This document shows positions 1-8,568 of a stretch of DNA of 64,000 nt, piece by piece. How positions within the stretch are numbered: position 1 is the stretch's first letter; every line of letters begins with the position of its first letter. Under the pieces are notes generated by a model, which saw only the letters and a list, made by a program, of their open reading frames with translations, was not told where the DNA came from and did no database searches. The DNA is from Proteocatella sp041738345 (GTDB lineage: Bacteria > Bacillota > Clostridia > Peptostreptococcales > Filifactoraceae). Location of the stretch: NCBI GenBank assembly GCA_041738345.1, contig JBGSPX010000062.1, positions 29,069 through 93,068 of the forward strand, written 5' to 3'. Position numbers and translations under genes: made by a program.

Positions 1-2
1 CC

Positions 3-590
3 GTTGAAAGTGATATTATGAATGAGGCCTTGAACTATGGGATTGAAAATATAGGGGAGAATAAAGTTCAAGAAATTCAGCGCAAATATGATCAGATAAA
101 TAAATCGGTAAAATGGCATCTTATAGGGACACTTCAGACAAATAAGGTGAAGTATATTGCAGATAAAGTTTATATGATCCATTCTGTTGACCGTATGGAT
201 TTAGCAAGAGAAATAGATAAGCAAGCAAAAAAGTATGATAGAGTTATAGACTGTTTAATACAAGTTAAGCTATCAGAAGAAGATACTAAGCATGGGGTGG
301 AGCCAGATGAAGTTTTAGAACTTATAAAACAAATTTCTAAAGAATTTAAAAATATAAAAGTATGTGGACTTATGGGTATGGCTCCTTATAAGGAAAATAA
401 CGAAGAAACACGCAAATATTTTAAAGAATTAAAACGGATTTTTGATCAAATAAGAAGCTTGGAAATCGAAAACGTGACTATGCGCGATCTTTCAATGGGT
501 ATGTCAAATGATTTTGAAATTGCTATTGAAGAAGGGGCGACTTTAGTGAGGGTAGGGACAAGCATATTTGGAGAACGAGATTATAACTAG
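3..590 (+). CDS. yggS: YggS/PROSC family PLP-homeostasis protein, 5' end outside window
   Basis: This is the C-terminal part of a pyridoxal-5'-phosphate-binding homeostasis protein, which has an alanine-racemase-like barrel fold but no known catalytic activity. The reading frame is open to the left edge, so the true start lies upstream; the visible part holds about 195 residues of a family that is usually about 220-235 long. The family hallmarks IGENKVQE, KWHLIGTLQTNK, GLMGMAP and LSMGMSNDFEIAIEEG (phosphate-binding part) followed by VRVGTSIFGERDY are all present. In Firmicutes this gene commonly sits just before sepF, as it does here. It ends 106 bases before sepF, which appears to have its own promoter. 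Confidence 0.93.
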   Translation, partial: VESDIMNEALNYGIENIGENKVQEIQRKYDQINKSVKWHLIGTLQTNKVKYIADKVYMIHSVDRMDLAREIDKQAKKYDRVIDCLIQVKLSEEDTKHGVEPDEVLELIKQISKEFKNIKVCGLMGMAPYKENNEETRKYFKELKRIFDQIRSLEIENVTMRDLSMGMSNDFEIAIEEGATLVRVGTSIFGERDYN

Positions 591-630
591 TATTTTATTT
601 TACAAAAAAGTAGTAATTCTATTCAGAATA

Positions 631-659
631 TTGATATAATCTAGGATTTATGGTATTAT
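631..659 (+). promoter_or_regulatory. Putative sigma-A promoter for the sepF-divIVA genes
   Basis: A TTGATA box at 631-636 and a TATTAT box at 654-659 are separated by 17 bases, close to the housekeeping consensus. It lies in the gap between yggS and sepF and would start transcription about 25 bases before the sepF ribosome site. Inferred from spacing and match only. Confidence 0.5.
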
Positions 660-696
660 ATTTAACAAGATTTTAAATAAATAAGGAGGATGGCTG

Positions 697-1167
697 ATGG
701 CAGATAAAGAATCAAAAGGAATATTTTCGTTCTTCAAAAAGGACGATGATTATGACGACGATTACGATTATGAAGAAGAGGATGGAGATGATGAATATGA
801 AGACGTTACATCACTTCCCAAATATCAATCTCCAAATAAAGTTGTCAATTTAGGCCAGGGGCTAGCTTCTAATGTGAGTGGCCAGGTTAAGGTTATGATA
901 TATGAGCCGGCAAGTTATGATGAAGATGCACCGGCTATAGTAGATAGCTTAAAAGCAAAAAAAGTTTGTATAGTTAATCTTGAGTCAGTTAATGATCCAG
1001 AAATAGCTAAAACCATATTTGACTTTCTAAATGGAGCAATATATGCTATGGATGGCAGAATAAAAAAAATATCTAAAGGTATATTTTTACTTGCGCCAGA
1101 AAATACAGATATAGATGGAAACATCAAAAAAGAGTTAGAGGCAAAGGGCTTTTTTAGATGGCAGTAA
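697..1167 (+). CDS. sepF: Cell division protein SepF
   Basis: SepF binds the membrane and FtsZ and helps align the Z-ring and build the septum in Gram-positive bacteria. The 156-residue protein has a short N-terminal amphipathic stretch (GIFSFFKK), then a very acidic Asp/Glu/Tyr-rich linker at about residues 16-40, and a C-terminal SepF domain from about residue 65 (VMIYEPASYDEDAP, VCIVNLE, FDFLNGAIYAMDG, IFLLAPENTDI). The start at 697 follows AAGGAGG; the ATG at 690 is out of frame. It heads a cluster with ylmG, ylmH and divIVA, the usual Firmicute arrangement. Confidence 0.95.
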   Translation: MADKESKGIFSFFKKDDDYDDDYDYEEEDGDDEYEDVTSLPKYQSPNKVVNLGQGLASNVSGQVKVMIYEPASYDEDAPAIVDSLKAKKVCIVNLESVNDPEIAKTIFDFLNGAIYAMDGRIKKISKGIFLLAPENTDIDGNIKKELEAKGFFRWQ

Positions 1168-1196
1168 ATATTTTTGATTTTAGAATGGAGTAAAAG

Positions 1197-1454
1197 ATGG
1201 TATACAGAGTTGTGAGCTTACTTATAAATTTATTAGAAACTGCAATAATACTTAGTGCTATACTTTCTTGGTTTCCAGTCCGAGGGCTATATGAAGTAAA
1301 GAGAGCACTAGACAGCATAGTATCTCCTATTTTAGAACCGATTCAAAAAATACTGTACAGATATTTAAATTTAGGTGGCATAGACATATCTCCAATTATT
1401 GCACTTGTGATACTATCGGTCCTTAGAAGAATATTGTTTATGTTTTTATGGTAG
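1197..1454 (+). CDS. ylmG: YggT/YlmG family membrane protein
   Basis: A small 85-residue integral membrane protein of the YggT family. Two hydrophobic segments are visible, at about residues 5-25 and 64-84, separated by the family's loop with ILSWFPVR and SPILEPIQKIL. The exact function is unsettled; the gene is kept next to sepF and divIVA in Gram-positive bacteria, and relatives are linked to division or membrane organisation. It starts 29 bases after sepF and ends 4 bases before ylmH, so these genes are probably co-transcribed. Confidence 0.88.
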   Translation: MVYRVVSLLINLLETAIILSAILSWFPVRGLYEVKRALDSIVSPILEPIQKILYRYLNLGGIDISPIIALVILSVLRRILFMFLW

Positions 1455-1458
1455 ATTT

Positions 1459-2256
1459 ATGAGTTTTTTGGATAGAGACAAATTAGTAGGCCATATAAAA
1501 GACCAAGATTTGAAAATATCTATTTTAAAGTGCTTAGATATAGTTGAAAAAGTTTTACTTGGATATGATATAAAGTATACAAAATTTTTAAATCCTTATG
1601 AAATAGTTAATCTAACGGCAATTCTTAAAGGCATAGATGGAGTAGCGTTTCATTCAGATTGTGGTTTTGAACAATCAGAAAGAAAAATTATGGCTATTTA
1701 TCCAGACTATTATGCTAAAGAAGATATAGCTTCTGACGTTTCCGTATTAAAAGTTACTGGTAATTTTAAGTATAAAGATGTTAATCATAGAGATTATCTT
1801 GGAAGCATTCTTTCGCTTGGAATTGTAAGAGAAAATATAGGAGATATCTGCATCAATAGAAACGGAGTATATATATTTGTTTTAGATAGTATGAAACAAT
1901 ATATAATATACAATCTAAAAAAAGTTTCAAATGTAAGCGTAAAAATAACTGAAGTTAATTTAGACGATTTTTCTTATGAAGAACCAGAGCTAGAAGAAAG
2001 TATAGTTACAGTTATGTCACTTAGACTAGATGCGCTTATTGCCTCAGCTTTTAATTTATCAAGAGAAAAATCTCAAGGACTTATAAAAAATGAAAATGTG
2101 AAAGTAGATTATGAAATTATAACTTCAAATTCAAAGATTTTAAGCGGTAATAATATTATTGCAGTTAAGGGATTTGGACGATTTATATATGCCGAGCAAC
2201 TAGGAGAAACTAAAAAAAATAGAATCAGAATTTTGATAAAAAAGTATAGGAAGTGA
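1459..2256 (+). CDS. ylmH: S4-domain RNA-binding protein YlmH
   Basis: YlmH is a cytoplasmic protein with an RNA-recognition-like N-terminal part and a C-terminal S4 RNA-binding domain. In this 265-residue protein the S4 domain spans about residues 186-250, with SLRLDALIASAFNLSREK and later VKVDYEI. In Bacillus, YlmH has been linked to ribosome-associated quality control of stalled 50S subunits; a second S4 protein of that process, RqcP, is encoded at 23.6 kb. The gene lies 4 bases after ylmG and 4 bases before divIVA, so translation is probably coupled. Confidence 0.9.
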   Translation: MSFLDRDKLVGHIKDQDLKISILKCLDIVEKVLLGYDIKYTKFLNPYEIVNLTAILKGIDGVAFHSDCGFEQSERKIMAIYPDYYAKEDIASDVSVLKVTGNFKYKDVNHRDYLGSILSLGIVRENIGDICINRNGVYIFVLDSMKQYIIYNLKKVSNVSVKITEVNLDDFSYEEPELEESIVTVMSLRLDALIASAFNLSREKSQGLIKNENVKVDYEIITSNSKILSGNNIIAVKGFGRFIYAEQLGETKKNRIRILIKKYRK

Positions 2257-2260
2257 TTAT

Positions 2261-2806
2261 ATGATAACTCCGTTGGATATAGAAACAAAAGAATTTAGAA
2301 AAAATATGAGAGGCTATAATGAGCAGGAAGTTGATAAATTTCTTGAAGAATTAAGATTTGATTATGAAAAGCTTTATAAAGAAAATTCAGAAATAAAAAC
2401 TAAGTTGGAATATTTAAATCAGCAGCTTGATAGTTATAAAAATCTTGAAAATTCTATAAAAGATACGCTTATAATATCTCAAAAAACAGCTGAAGATATT
2501 CAGAAAAGCACAGAAAAAGAACGCAATTTAATATTAGAAGATGCTAAAATTAATGCTAAAAACATAATAAACTTAGCTAATAACGAAGTTATTAAAATGC
2601 AAAATCAGTATGAAGAAATCAGAAAAGAGTTTGTACTTTTTAAAAACAAAATGAGTACGCTTATGGAGGAAGTTTCTTTAAAGTCAAATATTCTTGATAG
2701 AAAATTTGAACAAACACAGAGAATGCCAGTGATTACAGATGAAATGTTAAAGCAAAAAAGAGAAGATAATAAAATCGTAAAAGAGTTAAAAGAGGATATG
2801 AATTAA
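2261..2806 (+). CDS. divIVA: DivIVA-domain cell division/polarity protein
   Basis: DivIVA proteins recognise curved membrane at division sites and poles and recruit partners. The first 60 residues match the conserved membrane-binding domain (TPLDIETKEFRKNMRGYNEQEV, DKFLEELRFDYEKLY). Residues from about 30 to 140 have the charged, Leu/Ile-heptad pattern expected of a long coiled coil. At 181 residues it has a typical length. The start follows GGAAG at good spacing, and it is the last gene of the sepF cluster; a T-box leader follows. Confidence 0.9.
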   Translation: MITPLDIETKEFRKNMRGYNEQEVDKFLEELRFDYEKLYKENSEIKTKLEYLNQQLDSYKNLENSIKDTLIISQKTAEDIQKSTEKERNLILEDAKINAKNIINLANNEVIKMQNQYEEIRKEFVLFKNKMSTLMEEVSLKSNILDRKFEQTQRMPVITDEMLKQKREDNKIVKELKEDMN

Positions 2807-2891
2807 AAAAGTTTTAGAATTTTAAATAAAAAACTTGATTAATTTGTAGAAATAATATAAAATATTCTCATAGTTTCAATATCGATGCAAT

Positions 2892-3128
2892 CAAAAGAAC
2901 AGTAGCAATTAAGTTATTTATTTCAGAGAACGAGGGATAGGTGAGAGCCTCGTAATAAATTAAATTGCGAATATCATCTTTTGGCACAATTTATGAAAAA
3001 ATCTTAGATTTTAGTAATATATTTGCGGGTAGTTTCCGTTATAAAACAAAGAGAGATATAAATTTATATCTGAACTAGGGTGGTAACACGATAATTCGTC
3101 CCTACACATTTTTGTGTAGGGTTTTTTT
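2892..3128 (+). promoter_or_regulatory. T-box riboswitch (isoleucine) upstream of ileS
   Basis: The leader carries the conserved T-box sequence AACTAGGGTGGTAACACG at 3073-3090, followed by a terminator with stem CCCTACAC (3100-3107) / GTGTAGGG (3114-3121) and seven Ts. The stem I base is CAAAAGA (2892-2898) paired with TCTTTTG (2977-2983); AGTA of the specifier-loop region is at 2901-2904. Two ATC (Ile) triplets lie at 2973-2978 on the 3' side, fitting an Ile specifier. Uncharged tRNA-Ile should favour readthrough into ileS. A TTGATT/TAAAAT pair at 2835-2863 could be the promoter. Confidence 0.93.
3100..3128 (+). terminator. T-box attenuator terminator
   Basis: An 8-9 bp perfect stem, CCCTACAC with GTGTAGGG, has a four-base T loop and is followed by a run of seven Ts at 3122-3128. 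It is the terminator half of the ileS T-box switch; the TTCGTCCC 5' side can alternatively pair with the T-box sequence to form the antiterminator. Confidence 0.9.
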
Positions 3129-3175
3129 ATACCATAAAACTTTATTGTATTTTTAAGATAGAAAGGAAGTTTAAT

Positions 3176-6100
3176 ATGAAATTTGAAAATCTTTATAATG
3201 GCCCCGTCGCAGAGGGCGAAAAAGCTATAAGAGATTATTGGGACGAGATAGACCTTCTTCACAGATGCGTTGATGAGAGAGAAGAAGGGGAATCATTTGT
3301 ATTTTATGAAGGACCACCTACTGCAAATGGAAGACCTGGTATCCATCACGTTATAGCAAGAACACTAAAAGATTATGTATGTAGATACAAAACTATGCAA
3401 GGCTATCAAGTAAAGCGAAAAGCGGGTTGGGATACTCATGGTCTTCCTGTTGAAATCGAAGTTGAGAAAAGACTTAACTTAAGTTCGAAGCAGGAGATCG
3501 AAGAATACGGAATTAAAGAGTTCAATGAGAAATGTAGAGAATCGGTATTTGAATATGAGAGTCAGTGGAGAGATATGACTGAAAGAATGGCATATCTTAT
3601 AGACTTAGATAATCCGTATATAACACTAGATAATAATTTTATAGAGAGTGAATGGTGGATATTAGATAAATACTTCAAAGAAGGACTTATCTATGAAGGT
3701 CATAAAATACTGCCATACTGTTCTAGATGTGGAACTGGACTTGCATCACATGAGGTAGCTCAAGGCTATAAAGAAGTTAAAACAAATACACTTGTAGTAA
3801 AATTCAAATTAAAAGAAAAAGAAAATGAATATTTTTTAGCTTGGACAACTACGCCTTGGACATTAGCATCAAACGTTGCACTTGCAGTATCGCCTACAGA
3901 AATATATCTTAAAGTAAAACAAAATGAAGAAATATATTATGTATCAAAAACACTAGCTAATAAAGTCCTTGGAGAAAACTATGAAGTACTTGAAGAAATC
4001 GAAGGAAAAAATCTTGAGTATCTTGAGTATGAGCAGTTAATGGATTTTGTAAAACCTGATAAAAAAGCTTTCTTTGTAGTTCTAGGAGACTATGTAACGA
4101 CAGAAGATGGTACAGGTATCGTTCATACAGCGCCAGCATTTGGAGAAGATGACTACAATGTAGGAAGAAAATATGATCTTCCTGTACTTCAGCCAGTTGG
4201 AGAAGATGGTAAATATACAGCTACACCTTGGGCAGGAAGATTTGTAATGGAAGATGGCCTTGATGTAGATATAATAAAACATCTTGCAGCTAAGAATCAG
4301 ATATACAAAAAAGAGAAAATGGAGCATAATTACCCACATTGCTGGAGATGCCAAACTCCACTTCTATATTATGCTAAGCCAAGTTACTATATTGAAGTTA
4401 CTAAATACAAAGATAAGATGATAGAGAACAACAATACAGTAAACTGGTTCCCAGCGTATGTTGGAGAAAAACGTTTTGGAAATTGGCTTGAAAATCTTAA
4501 TGATTGGGCAATTTCAAGATCTAGATATTGGGGGACACCACTTAATATATGGACATGTGAATGTGGTCATAAAACTTCAATAGGTTCAAGACAAGAACTT
4601 GCAGAAAAAGCTATAGAAGATATAGATCCAGAAACTATAGAACTGCATAGACCTTATGTGGACGATGTACATTTAAAATGTGATAAGTGCGGAAAGACAA
4701 TGGAGAGAGTAAAAGATGTAATAGACTGTTGGTTTGATTCGGGGTCTATGCCATTTGCACAACACCACTATCCATTTGAAAATAAAGAAAAATTTGATCA
4801 ATTATTCCCAGCAAACTATATCTGTGAAGGAATAGATCAAACTAGAGGATGGTTCTACTCTCTGTTAGCAGTATCTACTTTTGTTACAGGAAAAGCTCCT
4901 TATAAAAATGTGCTTGTAAATGATTTAATTCTTGATAAAGATGGTAAGAAAATGTCTAAATCAAGAGGAAATACAGTAAATCCATTTGAACTGTTTGATA
5001 AATTTGGAGCTGACGTTTTAAGATGGTATCTATTATATGTATCGCCACCTTGGGTTCCTACAAGATTTGATGTGGATGGACTTAAAGAGGTTCAAAGTAA
5101 ATTCTTCGGAACTATAAAAAATGTGTACAACTTCTTTGTACTATATGCTAATACAGACAATATAGATCCTAAAGAGTTTTTTGTAGAATATAGCGAAAGA
5201 CCAGAGCTTGATAGATGGATACTTTCTAAATTTAATAATCTGAAAAAATTAGTTGCAAAAGAACTTGAAGCATATGAAGTTACTAAAGTTGTAAGATCAA
5301 TCCAAGATTTTGTAAATGAAGATTTATCTAACTGGTATATAAGACGTTCAAGAAGAAGATTCTGGTCTACAGAGCTTACAGATGATAAAAAATCTGTTTA
5401 TAATACAACTTATGAGGTTTTAGTAGGATTATCTCAAATGGTAGCACCTTTTGCGCCATATCTTTCAGAAGAATTGTATAGAAGTCTTACTGGAGAAACT
5501 TCTGTACACCTAAGCTACTACCCAGAATGCAATGAAGCATTAATAGACTTCAAAGTAGAAGAAAAAATGGATTTAGTTAAAAATTTGGTTACTCTAGGAA
5601 GAGCATCAAGAGAAGCTGTTAAAATTAAAGTGAGACAGCCTATAGCGAAGGTGTTTGTAGATGCTAAAATAGAACCTATAATGGGCGATTTGACACCACT
5701 TATAGAAGAAGAACTTAATGTTAAAGAAGTTGTATATTCAAAAGATTTGAATGAATATATAGACTACTCATTAAAACCTAATTTTGCAGTTTTAGGGAAA
5801 CAACTTGGATCTAAGCTTAAAGTATTTACAGCAGAACTTAATAAATTAAATCCGCAAGAAGCTGTAACTGATTTAGAGTCAGGAAAAACAATTTCGCTTG
5901 ATTTAGCAGGTGAAGTGTTTGAACTTACGAAAGAACATGTATTAATAAATATATCTGCAAAAGAAGGGTTTGATGTAGCTACAGAAAACAATCTATTTAT
6001 AATCTTAGATACAAATCTTTCGGATGAGTTGATAAATGAAGGTTTTGCAAGAGAATGCATTTCAAGAATTCAACAGATGAGAAAAGCTAAAGATCTTGAA

Positions 6101-6283
6101 ATGATGGACAACATTCATATAAATATAGTTGGAACTGACAAAATTATGGATGCTATAAAATCATATGATAATTATATAAAAGAAGAAACACTAGCTTTAT
6201 CTATTGAAAATGTAGAAAATGATGAAATGACAGAGGATGTTTTAAATGGAGAAGCAGTTAAAATATCAATAAAAAAAGCATAA
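3176..6283 (+). CDS. ileS: Isoleucyl-tRNA synthetase, type 2 (eukaryote-like), GIHH signature
   Basis: This class I synthetase charges tRNA-Ile. At 1035 residues, the pattern PPTANGRPGIHHVIART, WDTHGLPVEIEVEK and the long C-terminal region match the type 2, eukaryote-like IleRS rather than the common bacterial type 1. The KMSKS loop is intact (DGKKMSKSRGN), and Cys pairs CSRCG, CWRC and CECG...CDKCG suggest bound zinc. The nucleotide-binding HIGH motif reads GIHH at residues 55-58: positions 1 and 3 are swapped, a form reported for mupirocin hyper-resistant type 2 enzymes. The editing domain contains TTTPWTLASN and GTGIVHTAPAFGEDDY. It is controlled by the T-box just upstream and is followed by a strong terminator. 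Confidence 0.97.
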   Translation: MKFENLYNGPVAEGEKAIRDYWDEIDLLHRCVDEREEGESFVFYEGPPTANGRPGIHHVIARTLKDYVCRYKTMQGYQVKRKAGWDTHGLPVEIEVEKRLNLSSKQEIEEYGIKEFNEKCRESVFEYESQWRDMTERMAYLIDLDNPYITLDNNFIESEWWILDKYFKEGLIYEGHKILPYCSRCGTGLASHEVAQGYKEVKTNTLVVKFKLKEKENEYFLAWTTTPWTLASNVALAVSPTEIYLKVKQNEEIYYVSKTLANKVLGENYEVLEEIEGKNLEYLEYEQLMDFVKPDKKAFFVVLGDYVTTEDGTGIVHTAPAFGEDDYNVGRKYDLPVLQPVGEDGKYTATPWAGRFVMEDGLDVDIIKHLAAKNQIYKKEKMEHNYPHCWRCQTPLLYYAKPSYYIEVTKYKDKMIENNNTVNWFPAYVGEKRFGNWLENLNDWAISRSRYWGTPLNIWTCECGHKTSIGSRQELAEKAIEDIDPETIELHRPYVDDVHLKCDKCGKTMERVKDVIDCWFDSGSMPFAQHHYPFENKEKFDQLFPANYICEGIDQTRGWFYSLLAVSTFVTGKAPYKNVLVNDLILDKDGKKMSKSRGNTVNPFELFDKFGADVLRWYLLYVSPPWVPTRFDVDGLKEVQSKFFGTIKNVYNFFVLYANTDNIDPKEFFVEYSERPELDRWILSKFNNLKKLVAKELEAYEVTKVVRSIQDFVNEDLSNWYIRRSRRRFWSTELTDDKKSVYNTTYEVLVGLSQMVAPFAPYLSEELYRSLTGETSVHLSYYPECNEALIDFKVEEKMDLVKNLVTLGRASREAVKIKVRQPIAKVFVDAKIEPIMGDLTPLIEEELNVKEVVYSKDLNEYIDYSLKPNFAVLGKQLGSKLKVFTAELNKLNPQEAVTDLESGKTISLDLAGEVFELTKEHVLINISAKEGFDVATENNLFIILDTNLSDELINEGFARECISRIQQMRKAKDLEMMDNIHINIVGTDKIMDAIKSYDNYIKEETLALSIENVENDEMTEDVLNGEAVKISIKKA

Positions 6284-6291
6284 TATATAAT

Positions 6292-6327
6292 AATAAACCT
6301 TGCTGAAAATGCAGGGTTTATTATTTT
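6292..6327 (+). terminator. Rho-independent terminator of ileS
   Basis: A 12-bp stem, AATAAACCTTGC (6292-6303) with GCAGGGTTTATT (6311-6322, one G-T pair), encloses a 7-base loop and is followed by a T-rich tail. Confidence 0.85.
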
Positions 6328-6448
6328 CGTGAAAATTGTAAAAAAATAATTATATTTTTTACAAAAAACTCACCAAAGATACTCTAAAACATGTAATAAT
6401 ATATATATAACACTGTTTAGATATAATTTAAATAGAGAGGATTTTTGT

Positions 6449-7135
6449 ATGAAGAAAATAATAGTGGTTGATGATGAAAAGCGAATAAGAGAGATAATTG
6501 TAATGTATCTTATTAAAGAAGGTTACGAGGTAGCTGATTTTGATAATGCAGATGATGCTTATGAATATTTTAAAAATAACAATGTAGACCTAATGGTTTT
6601 AGATATAATGATGAGGGGGATGAATGGGCTTGATTTATGCAAAAAAGTAAGAAGAGAAAGTGATACCCCTATAATTTTTGTATCTGCAAGAAATGAAGAA
6701 CTGGATAGAATTCTGGGATTAGAACTTGGCGCGGATGATTATCTTTCAAAACCTTTTAGTGTCAGAGAACTTGTAGTTAGAATAAAAAACATTTTAAAGC
6801 GAAGTGAAAGTAGTATTTCTCATAAGGAAGAGAGTATATTGAATGTAAAAGAACTTAGTATATATCCGGAACAGAGAGTAGCTAAAATTTCAGATAAAGA
6901 AGTTTCGCTTACGACAAAGGAGTATGAGGTTCTAAAATATTTAGTTGAAAATAAAGGATATCCTCTTTCTAGGGATAAAATAATTCAAAATATATGGGGC
7001 TATGAATACGATGGCTATGATAGGAACGTAGATGATACGGTTAAAAGGCTTAGAAAAAAGCTAAAAGAATCGGGGAGTACAGTAGAAATACAGACGGTTT
7101 GGGGGTTTGGATATAAGGTAATGAACGATGAGTAA
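6449..7135 (+). CDS. OmpR/PhoB-family response regulator
   Basis: A DNA-binding response regulator of 228 residues. The receiver domain (about 1-118) has the acidic pair DDE at 8-10, the predicted phospho-acceptor Asp52 in VLDIMM, the switch region PIIFVSA and the conserved Lys in LSKPF. A winged-helix output domain follows (about 130-226) with VSLTTKEYEVLKYLVEN and VWGFGYK. Its last 8 bases overlap the sensor kinase gene, so the pair forms one two-component system. The target genes and the stimulus cannot be told from the sequence. The start follows an AGAGAGG ribosome site. Confidence 0.94.
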   Translation: MKKIIVVDDEKRIREIIVMYLIKEGYEVADFDNADDAYEYFKNNNVDLMVLDIMMRGMNGLDLCKKVRRESDTPIIFVSARNEELDRILGLELGADDYLSKPFSVRELVVRIKNILKRSESSISHKEESILNVKELSIYPEQRVAKISDKEVSLTTKEYEVLKYLVENKGYPLSRDKIIQNIWGYEYDGYDRNVDDTVKRLRKKLKESGSTVEIQTVWGFGYKVMNDE

Positions 7136-8510
7136 GATAGGCAAAAAAATAATATTTAGTTATATTATAATAGTGGTATTTACGATTGTTACAAGCTTGG
7201 GTATAACTAAAATGAACTTTACGGAAAATCTTAATAATCAGATATTGCAGGATCTTCAAAATGATGCGAATGTAATAACTCAGCAGATAGAGAAAAATCT
7301 TACAAGTTATCAAAGTATTTATTCATTATTTGGCGAAAAAATAACCCTTGAGGATATTTTTCCAAATGATGCAATTTTTAGATATTCTGTAAGGTTTGCA
7401 TCTACAAATATACTTGTATTAGATAAAGAGCGAAAACTCATATATCAATCTTGGAAAAAAGAATCAGATTTACAAGATTTTTCATTAGGCCATTTAAATT
7501 CAGATCAATATTTTGTTCATGAAACCAAAATATTAGACAAGGATTCAGAACTAATTGGGTACCTGTTAGCTTTAGCTAAAAAAGAAGATACTGGCGTAAT
7601 AAATGCACTTATAAATAGAGCAGCTATAGTAGGTTTTGCAATGTCGCTATTCGTATCTATTTTTATAGCATTTATATTTGAGAGAAACTTAATAAATCCT
7701 GTAAATAGATTAAAGATTAATATATCTAAATTTAGAATTAGTGGAGAAAATAAATGGCAGGATATAAATACTAAAGATGAGATTGCCGATCTTAATAGAG
7801 AGTTTAAAAAAATGGCCCAGAATTTAGTTAATTATGATAAACAACAGAAAGAATTTTTTCAAAATTCATCTCATGAATTAAAAACTCCGCTTATGTCCAT
7901 ACATGGATACGCAGAAGCGATAAAAGATGGTATTGTTCCGCAAGAAGATGTGGATTCATTTTTAGATATAATTATTGATGAAACTAATAAACTGGCAGAC
8001 ATAGTTAATAATATTATGTATATGACTAAATTAGATAGTAATGATATTAAAAATGATAATCTTGCACAAATTACAGTTAAAGACTTTGTGGACGAAATAG
8101 TTTCTAGATACGGGATAATTATAAGTGAAAATAATCTGATTGTAGAGAATGAAATATCTTCAGATGTAACAGTTAAAATAGAAGAAGAACATTTATTTAG
8201 AATTTTTTCAAATTTAATCTCTAATGCTACAAGGTATGCTAGAAACAAAATATATATATATTCAAAAACTTATAAGAATACGGTAAGTATATTTGTATGT
8301 GATGATGGAGATGGTTTTGACGAAAAAGAACTGTCTAAAGTCTTTGATAGATTTTTTAAAGGATATAAGGGAAACACTGGTTTAGGATTAGCTATAGTAA
8401 GAAGTACAATGCAGAATTATAGCGGAAATGCACTTGCGTATAATAAAGAAGAGGGTGGCGCTTGCATAGAGCTCGTATTTAAAAAAGATTTTTCTAAAAA
8501 GAAAATTTAA
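7128..8510 (+). CDS. Membrane sensor histidine kinase
   Basis: The partner of the upstream response regulator. The 460-residue protein has a first membrane segment at about residues 8-26, an extracytoplasmic sensor region of about 130 residues with no recognised ligand motif, a second membrane segment at about 164-185, and a HAMP linker. The HisKA domain follows with the H-box SSHELKTPLMSIHGY, His249 being the predicted phosphorylation site, then an ATPase domain with N-box NLISNATRYA, DDGDGFDE and GLGLAIV. It overlaps the regulator gene by 8 bases and ends in a terminator shared with fba on the opposite strand. Confidence 0.94.
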   Translation: MSKIGKKIIFSYIIIVVFTIVTSLGITKMNFTENLNNQILQDLQNDANVITQQIEKNLTSYQSIYSLFGEKITLEDIFPNDAIFRYSVRFASTNILVLDKERKLIYQSWKKESDLQDFSLGHLNSDQYFVHETKILDKDSELIGYLLALAKKEDTGVINALINRAAIVGFAMSLFVSIFIAFIFERNLINPVNRLKINISKFRISGENKWQDINTKDEIADLNREFKKMAQNLVNYDKQQKEFFQNSSHELKTPLMSIHGYAEAIKDGIVPQEDVDSFLDIIIDETNKLADIVNNIMYMTKLDSNDIKNDNLAQITVKDFVDEIVSRYGIIISENNLIVENEISSDVTVKIEEEHLFRIFSNLISNATRYARNKIYIYSKTYKNTVSIFVCDDGDGFDEKELSKVFDRFFKGYKGNTGLGLAIVRSTMQNYSGNALAYNKEEGGACIELVFKKDFSKKKI

Positions 8511-8511
8511 C

Positions 8512-8557
8512 AAAAAAACTAACAGCTGTGTATCGGAAAAAAAGCTGTTAGTTTTTT
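8512..8557. terminator. Bidirectional terminator between sensor kinase and fba
   Basis: An inverted repeat AAAAAACTAACAGCT / AGCTGTTAGTTTTTT encloses a 15-base loop. T runs occur at the end in both directions, so it can end both converging transcripts. Confidence 0.85.
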
Positions 8558-8568
8558 ATTTTTGAATA

